A stretch of 64,000 nt of DNA, taken from assembly GCA_039683095.1 (NCBI GenBank), contig JBDKSB010000012.1, positions 1,055,846 to 1,119,845 on the forward strand. Direction: 5' to 3'. Every line of letters starts with the position of its first letter. The stretch's first letter is position 1. The position numbers were made by a program, and so were the translations under genes. The notes beneath the pieces are model-generated. The model was not told the origin of the DNA. It saw nothing but the letters and a program-made list of their open reading frames with translations, and searched no databases. Positions 17,601 to 26,377 of the stretch are shown here, piece after piece. Source of the stretch: Acidobacteriota bacterium (lineage in GTDB: Bacteria > Acidobacteriota > Aminicenantia > Aminicenantales > Saccharicenantaceae).

Positions 17601-17968
17601 CCATCGTCGCCCTGCTCCTGACGGGCGGGACTTACAACGTCATCTCGATCATCGGCCTGGTCGTCCTGGTCGGCATCGTCGTCGACAACGCCACGGTCAA
17701 GATCGACTACACCAACCAGCTCCGGCGCGGCGGGATGCCCCTGCGGCAGGCCGTCGAGGAGGGCAGCCACGTCCGGTTGCGGCCGATCCTCATGTCCACG
17801 GGCAGCACGCTCGTCGGCCTCATCCCCATGGCCCTGGCCATGGAGCGCGGGGCCGAGCTCATGCAGCCGCTGGCCGTCGTCGTCATCGGCGGCCTGACCT
17901 TCTCGACCTTCATGACCCTGATCCTGATCCCCGTGGCCTATGAGTGGGTGGAGAGCCGCAAGCGATGA
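14615..17968 (+). CDS. RND efflux inner membrane permease (first of tandem pair)
   Basis: A 1117-residue AcrB/MdtB-type pump. I use ATG 14615 (MKLAKLAVDRPVTMYMFYFAVILLGAVSL) preceded by GGGGAGG; the frame is open further upstream but that part overlaps the propeller gene. It has two repeats, each with a large periplasmic loop, and TM4-type motif LGGLALAVGMLDDCSVVVSENI. An unusual insertion of about 110 residues (about 510-625) between the halves is Ala/Pro-rich and then amphipathic/hydrophobic (FALNVLVSFVVQLAAFAGHYLALPF), so the topology may have extra membrane-associated helices. It overlaps the next permease by ATGA. Confidence 0.93.
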   Translation: MKLAKLAVDRPVTMYMFYFAVILLGAVSLRELSVDLLPDISYPRLSVITNYPGVAPEEVETLITAPLESAVSRVPGLRRVESVSKEGVSLLTLEFDWGTDMDFTMLHTREQLDNAKDRFPEDAESPTIIPLDPQSRPIMTLALSGDRTLLELKELAEELIKPRLEQIEGVGSAEITGGVEREIQIEADPAKLALYALTIEDIAARVDAFNRNLQGGTIRKGTFKYALRVVGEFESLDEIAEIGLLVTKEGGVVRLRDVARVLDSVKERQGMTRLDGAESIGLLVRKESGANTVKVTRLVREAIGQIRRENPGIALSVVSEQARTIEGAIGAVKSELWQGAVLAFLTLLIFLQEWKTPLIIGTVIPVSIIGAFSLLFFGHITLNIMSLGGLALAVGMLDDCSVVVSENIFRHRSLGKGLKEAAYVGTREVGPAVISTALTTIVVFLPVIYVHGVAGQLFKDTALTVTFALLASLLVSLTLIATLESREFDFGMGRERRWRFTWGLGRIWKPRRAAAAAPAGDCPGDPADPSGPAAGPPAKTRSRRPAFLVYPVRAVRVAVYAVFKAAGFALNVLVSFVVQLAAFAGHYLALPFRPLLKLAYGAFNAVYNRFIDGYQRFLGWSLDHKGRVMAWTVVFFVIVFALGGLIRRELMPPMETTTFELDLKMPVDFSFEQTTEMSVMLESHLRRLAPVKTVLSQVGIVSGMESADPSISVNSARLYVEVRRPRDLGGVLDAARDRLARFPDIAYTVVREDSTFSQFLALSGAEIGLQVKGKDLDRLKAIAADLTSRLAAIPGIADVTTNIGEGKPEFKVTVNKEALGRYPGLSPATIGDFLVSAVRGRVATQFREMEKKYDILVRLDDASRENIETLLGETLPFEGRAVPLRDLVSYEIVRGPREIRRENQQREVLVSANLRGRKLSEVTPAVDKAIAGLRLPTDYRVAWSGEREEMSRSFKSLVLALLLAALLTYMIMAAQFESLVHPFIVMLTLPMGAAGAIVALLLTGGTYNVISIIGLVVLVGIVVDNATVKIDYTNQLRRGGMPLRQAVEEGSHVRLRPILMSTGSTLVGLIPMALAMERGAELMQPLAVVVIGGLTFSTFMTLILIPVAYEWVESRKR

Positions 17969-20900
17969 AGTTCCTGATCGACCGGCCCATCGCCACGGCC
18001 ATGGTCTTCCTGGCCCTGCTGGCCACCGGCGTCTATTCGTTCCTGAACACGCCGATCGAGCTGGCGCCCAAGGAGACGTTCCCCCAGCTCAGCATCATCA
18101 CCAGCTGGCCCGGCGTGCCGCCCGAGGTCATCCAGGCCCAGGTGACGGCCCCGCTCGAAGAGGCCTGCGCGGCGGTCAAGGGCATCACCAGGATGAGCTC
18201 GGCGTCCGAGATCGGCGCTTCCCGGATCACGCTCGAATTCGGCCCCAAGACGGACATGGAGTTCGCGACGCTGGCCCTGCGCGAAGAGCTGACCAAGGCC
18301 CGCCCGCTCCTGCCGGCCCGGGTCCGGCCCTATGTCCAGCCCTACGTACCGGAGGATTTCCGGGTCCGGCCGTTCCTCTCCTACACGGTCTCGGGCCCCT
18401 ACGCTCTCCAGGAGCTCCAGGAGGTCGTGAAAGAGAAGCTCGAGATCGGCCTGGGCGCCGTCCGGGGCGTCTCCGGCGTCGAGGTCGCCGGCGGCGCGGA
18501 GCCGGAGATCCGGGTGACGCTCGACGAGGACCGGGTCAGGGCCCTCGGGCTCCACCCCTATACGGTCAACTCGGCCATCGGGGCCCGGCTGGGCACCTAC
18601 CCGACGGGCCGGGTCCGGCGCGGCAGCCAGGAGTTCCTGTTCAAGTTCGCCGACCGCATCGACGGCCTGGACGAGCTCCGCCGGACGGTCGTCGCCCACT
18701 CCGGCCAGAACCCGATCCTCGTCCAGGACCTGGCCAGGGTCGAGGTGACCTACGCCGAGATCCTGCAGATCCACCGCATCAACGGCCAGCCCACGGTCAG
18801 CCTGACCGTCTCCAAGGAGCGCGGGGCCAACACCCTGCGCGTGGCCGCCGCCGTCAAGAAGAGGCTCGAGACCGTCAGGGCGGATCTCCCGCCCAACCTC
18901 GTCTTCAAGCAGGTCGACGACGAGAGCGACGATATCCGCAAGAACCTCAACGACCTCTACCTCCTGGCCGGGCTGATCACGGTCATCGTCTTCGTCATGA
19001 TCTTCGTCGTCCTGCGGCGGTTCACGCCCTCGCTGCTCATCCTGTCCTCGATCGCCTTCTCGGTCGTCATCACCTTCAACCTTCTCTACGCCTTCGGCAT
19101 CTCGCTCAACATGCTGACCCTCGGGGCCCTGGCCCTCGGCTTCGGCATGTTCGTCGACAACTCCATCGTCGTCTTCGAGAACGCGCTGCGCCTGCGCGAG
19201 GGCGGCATGGACCCGCGCCAGGCGGCCGTGGAAGGGCCCCGGCAGGTGTTCGTCGCCGTGCTGGCCTCGACGCTGACGACCATGGCCGTCTTCTTCAGCT
19301 TCCCCTTCTTCCAGGGCAAGCTCAAGCTCTATTACCAGCCGCTGGCCATCGTCGTCGCCTCGTCCATCGCGGCCTCGCTCCTCGTCTCGTACACGCTGGT
19401 GCCGGCCCTGAGCCCGCTCGTGCTCAAGAAAAGAAGAGGGGCGGCCGCCGGGGCCGAGAGGAGAAGCCCCCGCTTCGAGAAGGCCCTGGCCGCCCTCGTC
19501 CGCCATCCCCTCGAGGTCCTGCTCGTCGTCGCGGCCCTCCTCGCCGGGTCCTACAAGTGGTTCCGGGCCGAGGTGCCGACGGGCCGCTGGGGGTCCTGGT
19601 ATTCGAAGGAATATCTCTACGTCCACGTCGGCATGCCGCCCGGCACCGACATCGCCCGCACCGACGAGACCATCCGGGCCTTCGAGGACAAGGTCATGGC
19701 CCAGGGCTATGAGAAGGAGATGAACGTAGACGTCGCCCCGGAAAGCGCCTACGCCCGCATCGGGTTCCCGCCCGGGATCGAGAGGTCCTACCGGCCGTAC
19801 GCGCTGAAGGAGGAGCTCATCCAGCTGGCCACCCAGTTCGCCGGCATCGACATCAGCGTCTCCGGCTTCGACCCGCAGTACTACTCCTCGAGCATGGGCG
19901 CGGGCACCTATTACAGCTCGCGGATCAAGTTCTTCGGCTACAACCTCAAGAAGCTCAAGGAGATCACGGGAGACCTGGAGAAGACCCTGCGCCGCAATCC
20001 CCGGATCAAGGAGGTCCGGACGGTCTCCAGCCGCTACGGCTGGTGGCGCGGAGACACGTTCGAGGACGTCCTCAAGATCGACAAGACGGCCCTCAAGAGC
20101 TACGACGTCGATCCCGCCTATCTCTACTTCGCCCTGCAGACCATGATCCAGGGGACGTTCGGCCAGCCGGCCCGGATCCGCACTGAGGGCCGGGACATCA
20201 CCGTCTCGGTCAAGTACCCCGACGCGGCGACGCTCGACATGCGGACCCTGTCCGAATCCCTCTTCCGGACGCGGGGCGGGGAGTATCTGCGGCTCGGCCA
20301 GATCGCCTCCTTCGTCGAGTCGCCCATCCCCGGCTCCATCGACCGCGAGAACCAGCAGTTCCAGCAGACCATCATGTGGGAGTTCCGCGGCCCGTCCAAG
20401 GCGGAGGAGCGCTACCGCAAGGCCGTCTTCAACTCGCTCCAGCTGCCGCCCGGCTTCTCGGCCAGCCTCGAAGAAAGCTGGGCCGTGACCAGGGAGGAGC
20501 AGAAGCAGATCAACTTCGCCATCGCCGCGGCCCTGGTCATCATCTTCATGATCCTGGCCGCGCTCTACGAGTCGTTCATCCTGCCGTTCCTCATCATGCT
20601 GGCCGTGCCGCTCTCGCTCATCGGCGTCTTCGCGGCCTTCGTCGTGGCCAGGGAGCCGTTCGACCCGACGGCCTACATCGGCGTCATCCTGCTCTCGGGC
20701 ATCGTCGTCAACAACGCCATCCTGCTCGTCGACCACATCAACGCCAGGCGCCGGGAGGGGCTGGGCCTCATCGAGGCCGTGGTCCGCGGCACGAAGGACC
20801 GCGTCCGGCCGATCTTCATGACCACGATGACGACCGTCTTCGGCATGCTGCCGATGCTCCTGATCAGCGCCCAGGAGAACAAGCGCCAGATCTGGACGTC

Positions 20901-21102
20901 GCTGGCCCTGTGCACGGTCGGGGGGATGACGTCATCGACGCTGCTCATCCTCATCGTCATCCCGGTCCTTTACTATCACTGGGACGGCCTGCGGGCCTGG
21001 GGCGCCGAGAAGGCCCGCGAAGCCCGGGACCTTTTCGGGCCCCGGAGGGCCGGCGGAGCGGCGCCGCGGGAGAACGACCCGTTCGCCGACCGGCGGGGCT
21101 AG
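17965..21102 (+). CDS. RND efflux inner membrane permease (second of tandem pair)
   Basis: A 1045-residue RND permease starting at ATG 17965, overlapping the previous stop by 4 nt. The N-terminus MKFLIDRPIATAMVFLALLATGVYSF is the classic first helix; TM4 motif LGALALGFGMFVDNSIVVFENALRLREG and the second-half counterpart VILLSGIVVNNAILLVDHINARRREG are clear. It is diverged from its neighbour and lacks the large central insertion. Two different RND permeases with one adaptor recall heteromeric pumps such as MdtBC. Substrate cannot be read from sequence; the classic heavy-metal pattern was not checked residue by residue. Confidence 0.94.
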   Translation: MKFLIDRPIATAMVFLALLATGVYSFLNTPIELAPKETFPQLSIITSWPGVPPEVIQAQVTAPLEEACAAVKGITRMSSASEIGASRITLEFGPKTDMEFATLALREELTKARPLLPARVRPYVQPYVPEDFRVRPFLSYTVSGPYALQELQEVVKEKLEIGLGAVRGVSGVEVAGGAEPEIRVTLDEDRVRALGLHPYTVNSAIGARLGTYPTGRVRRGSQEFLFKFADRIDGLDELRRTVVAHSGQNPILVQDLARVEVTYAEILQIHRINGQPTVSLTVSKERGANTLRVAAAVKKRLETVRADLPPNLVFKQVDDESDDIRKNLNDLYLLAGLITVIVFVMIFVVLRRFTPSLLILSSIAFSVVITFNLLYAFGISLNMLTLGALALGFGMFVDNSIVVFENALRLREGGMDPRQAAVEGPRQVFVAVLASTLTTMAVFFSFPFFQGKLKLYYQPLAIVVASSIAASLLVSYTLVPALSPLVLKKRRGAAAGAERRSPRFEKALAALVRHPLEVLLVVAALLAGSYKWFRAEVPTGRWGSWYSKEYLYVHVGMPPGTDIARTDETIRAFEDKVMAQGYEKEMNVDVAPESAYARIGFPPGIERSYRPYALKEELIQLATQFAGIDISVSGFDPQYYSSSMGAGTYYSSRIKFFGYNLKKLKEITGDLEKTLRRNPRIKEVRTVSSRYGWWRGDTFEDVLKIDKTALKSYDVDPAYLYFALQTMIQGTFGQPARIRTEGRDITVSVKYPDAATLDMRTLSESLFRTRGGEYLRLGQIASFVESPIPGSIDRENQQFQQTIMWEFRGPSKAEERYRKAVFNSLQLPPGFSASLEESWAVTREEQKQINFAIAAALVIIFMILAALYESFILPFLIMLAVPLSLIGVFAAFVVAREPFDPTAYIGVILLSGIVVNNAILLVDHINARRREGLGLIEAVVRGTKDRVRPIFMTTMTTVFGMLPMLLISAQENKRQIWTSLALCTVGGMTSSTLLILIVIPVLYYHWDGLRAWGAEKAREARDLFGPRRAGGAAPRENDPFADRRG

Positions 21103-21163
21103 GTTCCGGCGCCGCGGGAAGGCGAACGCGGCGCAGGGCCGGGGCCCGTCCGCCCGCCCGGCG

Positions 21164-22192
21164 TCAGCGCCCGCGCAGGCTGGTTTCGTAGGGCGGGCGA
21201 TGGACGCCGCGCTCGGTGACGATGGCCGTGATGTATTTGGCCGGCGTGACGTCGAAGGCGGGGTTGCGGACCTCGGCGTAGGGCAAGGTCAGCAGGCGGC
21301 CGCCGACCTGGCGGACCTCGTCCGGGTTCCGCTCCTCGATGGGGATGCCGCCGCCGTCCGGGAGGGTCCGGTCGATGGTGCTCTCGGGGGCCGCGACGTA
21401 GAACGGCAGGCCGTTCTCCCTGGCCAGCACGGCCGCGGAATAGGTGCCGATCTTGTTGGCCGTGTCGCCGTTGCGGGCGATGCGGTCGGCCCCGACCACG
21501 ACCGCCTGGATCTCGCCCCGGCGCATGAACCAGCCGGCCATGCCGTCGGTGATGAGGACGACGGGGATGCCGTCCCGGTCGAGCTCCCAGACGGTCAGCC
21601 GGGCGCCCTGGAGGAAGGGCCGCGTCTCGTCGGCGAAAACCCGGATGCGCTTGCCCTCGGCCGCGGCGGCCCGGATGATGCCCAGGGCGGTGCCGTACTC
21701 GGCCGTGGCCAGGGCCCCGGCGTTACAGTGGGTCAGCACGGTCATGCCGTCGCGGAGAAGCGCCTGGCCGTGATGCCCGATGGCCCGGTTCGTCTCGGCG
21801 TCCTCGCGCTCGATGGCCCTGGCCTCCCCGAGGAGCGCGGCCCGGATGGCCCGCAGCCCTTCGGTCCGCGTCCGCTCATAGACGGCCTTCATCCGTTCGA
21901 GGGCCCAGAACAGGTTCCGGGCCGTCGGCCGGGTCCGCTCGAGGCGCCTGTAGACCTTCTCGAAATCGCGCTCGATCGACCGCCCCGTCTCGGCGTTCGC
22001 GGCCATCATCCCCAGGACCAGCCCGTAGGCGGCCGCGATGCCGATGGCCGGCGCCCCCCGGACGACCATCTTCTCGATGGCCTGGGCCACCTGGATGTAG
22101 GTGCGGCAGCGGACGTAGGTCTCCTGCCCGGGCAGCTTGCGCTGGTCGATCATGATGACGGAACGGCCCCGCCAGGCGATCGTCGGCAGCAT
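21164..22192 (-). CDS. mtnA: S-methyl-5-thioribose-1-phosphate isomerase (MtnA / eIF2B-like)
   Basis: A 342-residue protein with family motifs: [19 protein letters not shown] near the N-terminus, catalytic Cys in [19 protein letters not shown], and catalytic Asp in [18 protein letters not shown]. MtnA converts 5-methylthioribose-1-phosphate to the ribulose form in methionine salvage. It could also act on related pentose-1-phosphates, as eIF2B-like isomerases do. It follows the lipoprotein gene by 3 nt with AAGGAG overlapping that gene's end, so it is the last gene of a leftward operon. No other methionine salvage gene is near. Confidence 0.93.
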   Translation of the reverse strand: MLPTIAWRGRSVIMIDQRKLPGQETYVRCRTYIQVAQAIEKMVVRGAPAIGIAAAYGLVLGMMAANAETGRSIERDFEKVYRRLERTRPTARNLFWALERMKAVYERTRTEGLRAIRAALLGEARAIEREDAETNRAIGHHGQALLRDGMTVLTHCNAGALATAEYGTALGIIRAAAAEGKRIRVFADETRPFLQGARLTVWELDRDGIPVVLITDGMAGWFMRRGEIQAVVVGADRIARNGDTANKIGTYSAAVLARENGLPFYVAAPESTIDRTLPDGGGIPIEERNPDEVRQVGGRLLTLPYAEVRNPAFDVTPAKYITAIVTERGVHRPPYETSLRGR

Positions 22193-22195
22193 CGG

Positions 22196-23026
22196 TCACT
22201 CCTTCTTCCAGGCCGGCGTCCGGTCGTCGCGCCAGCCCCACTTCGCGGTCCAGCGCGCCTGGGCCGCCGCCAGCTCCTCCCGCTCGGCCGGGGCCAGCGA
22301 ATCCATCAGCCGGACATAACAATACACGAGCTGGTTGTCGTTGTCTCGCCCGATCTTTTCGCCGGGCAGGCCGAGCTCGCGGGCCATGACCGCCTCCTCG
22401 TAGGCCCGGCGGAGGTCGCCCAGGTGGCCGTCGACCTGGGCGTGAAGGTAATGATAGAGGCCGCAGGCGAAATCGCGGTCGAGCAGGCGGTCGAGGGTCT
22501 TGACGAGGGCGGCCAGGGTCCGGTCCCTCTCGCCGGGTTCGAGTCCCGCGGCCCGGGCCAGGACGAGGTTCGTCCGCCGCTCGGCCGCGAGCATGAGCGC
22601 CGGCTCGAACTCCGAGCCGTCCACGAGCCGGGCATAGACGCGCAGGGCCGGCGCCTCGAGCCCCAGCTCCTCGAATGACGCAGCCAGGCCGGCCAGGGCC
22701 GAGTCGGAAGCCCAGGATTTCCCGTCCCCGAAGCCGAGGGCGAAGGCCCGCAGGAACGAGGCCTCGGCTTCGCGCCAGCGGCCGAGGTTCGCTTCCGCCA
22801 GGCCCTTGACCATGAAGGCCTGGGCCGATGGCCGGCGGCGGCAGGCCCGGTCAGCCTCGTCCAGGGCCTTCTTCCAACAGGCGACGGCCTGCTCCGTCCG
22901 GTACGCGCGGGCACGGTCCTGCCCCTCGGCGTAATAGCGCTTGGCCCGGCGCAGTGGAGCCAGGCAGGAGACCGAGAGGCCGACGGCGAGGAAGAGGGCC
23001 AGGAGGCGGGCGGGCCGGATTCTCAT
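22196..23026 (-). CDS. TPR-like putative lipoprotein
   Basis: A 276-residue protein beginning MRIRPARLLALFLAVGLSVSC, a lipoprotein-like signal with Cys21 (box imperfect). The rest is helical, with repeats resembling TPR units (YYAEGQDRARAYRTEQAVACWKKAL; AFMVKGLAEANLGRWREAEASFLRAF). Its ATG overlaps the stop of the upstream gene (ATGA), which fixes the start; a longer open frame upstream is a shadow of that gene. Function unknown; probably an envelope scaffold. Confidence 0.7.
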   Translation of the reverse strand: MRIRPARLLALFLAVGLSVSCLAPLRRAKRYYAEGQDRARAYRTEQAVACWKKALDEADRACRRRPSAQAFMVKGLAEANLGRWREAEASFLRAFALGFGDGKSWASDSALAGLAASFEELGLEAPALRVYARLVDGSEFEPALMLAAERRTNLVLARAAGLEPGERDRTLAALVKTLDRLLDRDFACGLYHYLHAQVDGHLGDLRRAYEEAVMARELGLPGEKIGRDNDNQLVYCYVRLMDSLAPAEREELAAAQARWTAKWGWRDDRTPAWKKE

Positions 23027-23625
23027 GCTTCGGGCGGCACGGGCAGGCCCAGGGCCGCCGGCCCCTTGATCAAGCCGACGATCAGGTCCTGGACCTCCTC
23101 GTCCCTGAGGAGATGAAGACCGAGCGAAGCCGCCTCGCGGCCGATCCGCTCGAGGGCGGCCCAGAAGGCCGGGTCGGCCGCGGCCGGCCGGATGTCCTCG
23201 CGGGCCTTGGCCGTCCGGGCGGCGAACTCGACGACGATGGCCCGGTGGTCGGCGGCGTCCAGCTCGGGCTTGAACAGCGCCTTCAGGAAGGCGTCCTCGA
23301 GGCCGATCACGGTGTAGAGGGCCGGGAAAGCCGTCCGCAGGACGCGGACATCGCCTCGGGCGATCTCGCCGGCGTACTCGCGGGCGAGGGCGGGCTGGCC
23401 GCGGAAGAAATCGAGGACGAAGCCGTCGGGCTTGGTCCGGACGAAATCGGGATCGAGCCAGACCTGCCAGGCCAGGATCCGCTCGCGGTAATCGAAGACC
23501 CGCCGGACGGCCCAGACGCAAGCCGCGTAGAGGATGGGGAAATAGAGCCAGGTCTTGAGCGGCAGAAGCTCGTCGAGAATCTCGACGCCCCTGGCCAGGG
23601 CCGCCTCGACGCCTTTCCGGCTCAT
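23023..23625 (-). CDS. hypothetical protein, about 200 aa
   Basis: I do not recognise this protein. ATG 23625 has GGAGG six nt upstream. One likely transmembrane segment lies near the N-terminus (LKTWLYFPILYAACVWAVRRVF), followed by a charged, mostly helical domain (DFFRGQPALAREYAGEIARG; AFWAALERIGREAASLGLHLLRDEEVQDLIVGLI). It overlaps the next gene by 4 nt and lies 46 nt after the small exported protein gene. A membrane-anchored cytoplasmic or periplasmic helical domain is all that can be said. Confidence 0.6.
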   Translation of the reverse strand: MSRKGVEAALARGVEILDELLPLKTWLYFPILYAACVWAVRRVFDYRERILAWQVWLDPDFVRTKPDGFVLDFFRGQPALAREYAGEIARGDVRVLRTAFPALYTVIGLEDAFLKALFKPELDAADHRAIVVEFAARTAKAREDIRPAAADPAFWAALERIGREAASLGLHLLRDEEVQDLIVGLIKGPAALGLPVPPEA

Positions 23626-23671
23626 GGCCAACCTCCGTCAGCCGCCCCCGATCAAGGGCCCGGGCCGGCTC

Positions 23672-24070
23672 CTACTGCTTCTCGACGGAGAACGTGCCGG
23701 CGTACCCGCTCTGGGTGAAATCGCCGGTCATCTTCTTGCCGGTCTCGTCGACCGTCGCCTTGAACGCCGGCGAGCCGGGGACGTTCGGATTGTCGATGAC
23801 GAAGGTCATGGCCCTGCCCTTGATCTCGAATTTCCCCAGCTCGATGCCCATCGCGTTCTGGGTGATGGAATCGAAGGTGCCCTTGATATTCTTGGCCTCG
23901 TCCAGCGAGAAGTTGAGGCCGATCTCGAGCTCGGCCCCGGCGATGCTCAGCGTGCCCTTCCAGTTCCCCAGGAACGGCTTCGGGTCGGCCGGCGCGGCGG
24001 ACGCGGCCACGGCGGCGAAAACGAGGATCCCGAGGGCGGCCGCGATCGTCGACAGGTGTCTCTTGGTCAT
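23672..24070 (-). CDS. small exported beta-rich protein
   Basis: A 132-residue protein starting at ATG 24070 after AAGGAG. The signal peptide ends near AAVAASAAPA. The mature part (GNWKGTLSIAGAELEIGLNF, IKGTFDSITQNAMGIELGKFEIKG, MTFVIDNP, KMTGDFTQSGYAGTFSVEK) is a series of short strands like a small beta-barrel. It resembles the lipocalin-like N-terminal module often fused to esterases or beta-lactamase-like hydrolases, here alone. First gene of the leftward group ending at mtnA. Function unknown. Confidence 0.7.
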   Translation of the reverse strand: MTKRHLSTIAAALGILVFAAVAASAAPADPKPFLGNWKGTLSIAGAELEIGLNFSLDEAKNIKGTFDSITQNAMGIELGKFEIKGRAMTFVIDNPNVPGSPAFKATVDETGKKMTGDFTQSGYAGTFSVEKQ

Positions 24071-24099
24071 GAACAACTCCTTATGAAATTCGACGCCCC

Positions 24100-24121
24100 A
24101 TTATATACGACTTTCGTCGTC
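24100..24121 (-). promoter_or_regulatory. -10 box TATAAT with adjacent hairpin ACGAC-GAAA-GTCGT
   Basis: Minus strand has TATAAT at 24100-24105, 30 nt upstream of the small exported gene. A perfect 5-bp inverted repeat ACGAC/GTCGT with loop GAAA (24108-24121) fills the spacer. The -35 is weak. The palindrome could be an operator. Confidence 0.45.
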
Positions 24122-24159
24122 GCTCAGTTCAGTCGCCCGTCAGGAAAGGGAGCTCGAGT

Positions 24160-24456
24160 AAGAATCATTTTTTGGCCGATCATGCAGACCCTTCTCAAAG
24201 GATCTTCTTGACAGGTACAAAAAAGGAATACGGAGAAAATAAGGTGGGCAGGTTGTTGGCGGGGAAGGCAAAAGGGCTCCTTTTCGTTAACACAATACTC
24301 CTAATATGTGTCCTATCTGTTTTGTATCTGAAGTTCAACAAAAAGAACATCTTTATAGACGCAGAGAGAAGGCGTTCCCCGAAAGAGCTACTCAAAGCCC
24401 TCGAAAGCAAGAATCTCCATATAGTTAAAGATCTCCGGGTCTTCTTCCTTTTAGGC
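24160..24456. other. AT-rich patch with no assignable gene
   Basis: Roughly 300 bp are visibly richer in A/T than the rest of the window and use codons unlike the neighbours. A plus frame from 24172 reads a Lys-rich stretch with one hydrophobic segment (GLLFVNTILLICVLSVLYLKF) but runs on into the shadow of lepA. A minus frame (24195-24410) gives 71 residues without a recognisable domain. It could be a remnant of a transferred gene or non-coding DNA. It starts right after the lepA stop codon. Confidence 0.5.
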
Positions 24457-26247
24457 CTATTTGACTTCCAGGATGGCCAGGAAGGCCTCCTGGGGGATAT
24501 CCACCTTGCCGACGCGCCGCATCCGCTTTTTGCCGGCTTTCTGCTTCTCCAGCACCTTCATCTTGCGGGTATAATCGCCGCCGTAGAGCTTGGCCAGGAC
24601 GTCCTTGCGGAAAGGCTTGACCGTCTCCCGGGCGATGACCCGCTTGCCGACGGCGGCCTGGAGGGCGACCTCGTACTGCTGCCGCGGGATGACCTTGCGC
24701 ATGCGCTCGACGAGCGCCCGGCCGATCGTCACGGCCTTGTCCTCGTGGACGATGAGCGAGAGCGCGTCGACGGCATCGCCGTTGATGAGGATGTCGAGCT
24801 TGACCAGCGGCCCCTCGCGATAGCCGGCGAACTCGTAGTCGAGCGAGGCGTAGCCCTGCGACAGCTGCTTGAGCTGGTTGTAGAAGTCGAAGACGACCTC
24901 GTTGAGCGGCAGGGCGTAGGTCAGCAGCACGCGCCCCGGACCGATGTACTCCATCTTCTTCTGGACGCCCCGCCGTTCCTCGAGGAGCTTGAACAGGTTG
25001 CCGAGGTAGCGGTCGGGCGTCAGGATGACGGCCTCGATGATCGGCTCCTCGATCCGGGCGACCTCGGTCGGCTCGGGCATCTCCGAGGGGTTGTGGATCT
25101 CGAAAGTCTCCCCTTTGCGGTCGGTCACGCGGTAGCCGACGCTCGGGGCGGTCGTGATCAGGGTCAGGCCGTAGTCGCGCTCGAGCCGCTCCTGGACGAT
25201 CTCCCGGTGGAGGAGGCCCAGGAAGCCGGCCCGGAAGCCCAGTCCCAGCGCCGGCGAGTTCTCCGGCACGTACTGGAACGAGGCGTCGTTGAGGCGGAGC
25301 TTCTCCATGGCGTCGCGGAGCTCCTCGATGTTGCTCTCGCCGGCCGGGAAGACGCCGCAGAAAACCATGGGCTTGGCCTCTTTGAAGCCGGGCAGGGCCC
25401 GGGCGGCCGGGCGGTCCCGGCGCGTGACCGTGTCGCCGACCCGGGCGTCGCTGAGCTTCTTGATCCCGGCGACGAGATAGCCGACCTCGCCCGTCCTCAG
25501 GACGCCGGACTTGACCGGCTTGGGCGTGAGGTAGCCGACCTCCTCGGCCTCGTACTCCGCGCCCGAGGCCATGAGGACGATCCGGTCGCCGGCCCGCAGC
25601 TCGCCGTCGACGATCCGGACGAGGACGACGACGCCGCGGTAGACGTCGAACCAGGAATCGAAGAGCAGGGCCTGGAGGGGCGCATCGGGGTCGCCTTTCG
25701 GCGGCGGGATGCGCTGGACCACGGCCTCGAAGAGCTCGGGCAGGCCCTGGCCCGTCTTGGCGCTGACGAGCAGGGCCTCCGACCGGGGCAGGCCGAGGAT
25801 GTGCTCCATCTGCTCGAGGGAGTCCTCGATCTGGATCTGGGGCAGGTCGATCTTGTTGATGACCGGGACGAGGACCAGGTCGTTCTGGATGGCCAGGTAG
25901 GTGTTGGCCAGGGTCTGGGCCTCGACCCCCTGGGAGGCGTCGATGACGAGGAGGGCCCCGTCGCAGGCGCTCAGGCTCCGCGAGACCTCGTAGGAGAAAT
26001 CGACATGGCCGGGGGTGTCGATTAGGTCGAAGACGAATTCCTCCCCGGAGCGGCTGCGGTAATTCAGGCGGACGGTCTGGGCCTTGATGGTGATGCCGCG
26101 CTCCCGCTCGAGGTCCATGGTGTCCAGGACCTGCTCCTTGAGCTCCCGGGCGGACAGGGCCCCGGTCAGCTCGATGAACCGGTCGGCCAGGGTCGACTTG
26201 CCGTGGTCGACGTGGGCGATGATGGAGAAGTTCCTGATGTTCTTCAT
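24457..26247 (-). CDS. lepA: elongation factor 4 (LepA/EF4)
   Basis: A 596-residue translational GTPase starting [25 protein letters not shown]1 [10 protein letters not shown]3 DTPGHVD and G4 NKID are present, followed by domain II, the EF-G-like III and V domains, and the LepA-specific C-terminal domain ([21 protein letters not shown]). It back-translocates or remodels ribosomes under ionic stress. The ATG at 26247 has no Shine-Dalgarno; a -10 box lies just upstream, suggesting a nearly leaderless message. Length is normal for the family. Confidence 0.97.
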   Translation of the reverse strand: MKNIRNFSIIAHVDHGKSTLADRFIELTGALSARELKEQVLDTMDLERERGITIKAQTVRLNYRSRSGEEFVFDLIDTPGHVDFSYEVSRSLSACDGALLVIDASQGVEAQTLANTYLAIQNDLVLVPVINKIDLPQIQIEDSLEQMEHILGLPRSEALLVSAKTGQGLPELFEAVVQRIPPPKGDPDAPLQALLFDSWFDVYRGVVVLVRIVDGELRAGDRIVLMASGAEYEAEEVGYLTPKPVKSGVLRTGEVGYLVAGIKKLSDARVGDTVTRRDRPAARALPGFKEAKPMVFCGVFPAGESNIEELRDAMEKLRLNDASFQYVPENSPALGLGFRAGFLGLLHREIVQERLERDYGLTLITTAPSVGYRVTDRKGETFEIHNPSEMPEPTEVARIEEPIIEAVILTPDRYLGNLFKLLEERRGVQKKMEYIGPGRVLLTYALPLNEVVFDFYNQLKQLSQGYASLDYEFAGYREGPLVKLDILINGDAVDALSLIVHEDKAVTIGRALVERMRKVIPRQQYEVALQAAVGKRVIARETVKPFRKDVLAKLYGGDYTRKMKVLEKQKAGKKRMRRVGKVDIPQEAFLAILEVK

Positions 26248-26257
26248 GGAATCAGCT

Positions 26258-26266
26258 ATTATCGCA
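26258..26266 (-). promoter_or_regulatory. extended -10 promoter of lepA
   Basis: Minus strand reads TGC-GATAAT with its last base 11 nt before the A of the lepA ATG, leaving a leader of only about 3-4 nt. No good -35 was found; the TGn extension may compensate. Confidence 0.5.
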
Positions 26267-26310
26267 GATTCCGGCGAAAAAGTCCCCGGCCGGCCCCCGC
26301 ACGGCAAAAA

Positions 26311-26339
26311 TTGACATTTGGGGGGTGCGGGGGTATCTT
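26311..26339 (+). promoter_or_regulatory. sigma-70-type promoter of tatA
   Basis: Perfect TTGACA, 17-nt G-rich spacer, TATCTT. Predicted start near 26346, followed by AAGGAG and the tatA ATG. Confidence 0.75.
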
Positions 26340-26377
26340 CTAGGGGAGAAAATCAGCCTGGAATCAAGGAGATTCGC

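Noticed and set aside
14501-17770. Very long minus-strand open frame opposite an RND permease gene
   Set aside because: Composition is a shadow of the GC-rich permease codons (runs of D, E, G, L, R), with no domain. The same applies to the long minus frames at 3909-6248 and 17938-20736 and the plus frame at 33350-36496.
24172-26025. Plus-strand 617-residue frame over the AT-rich patch and lepA
   Set aside because: Most of it is the shadow of lepA. Only the first 85 residues are not, and they show no known domain or ribosome binding site.
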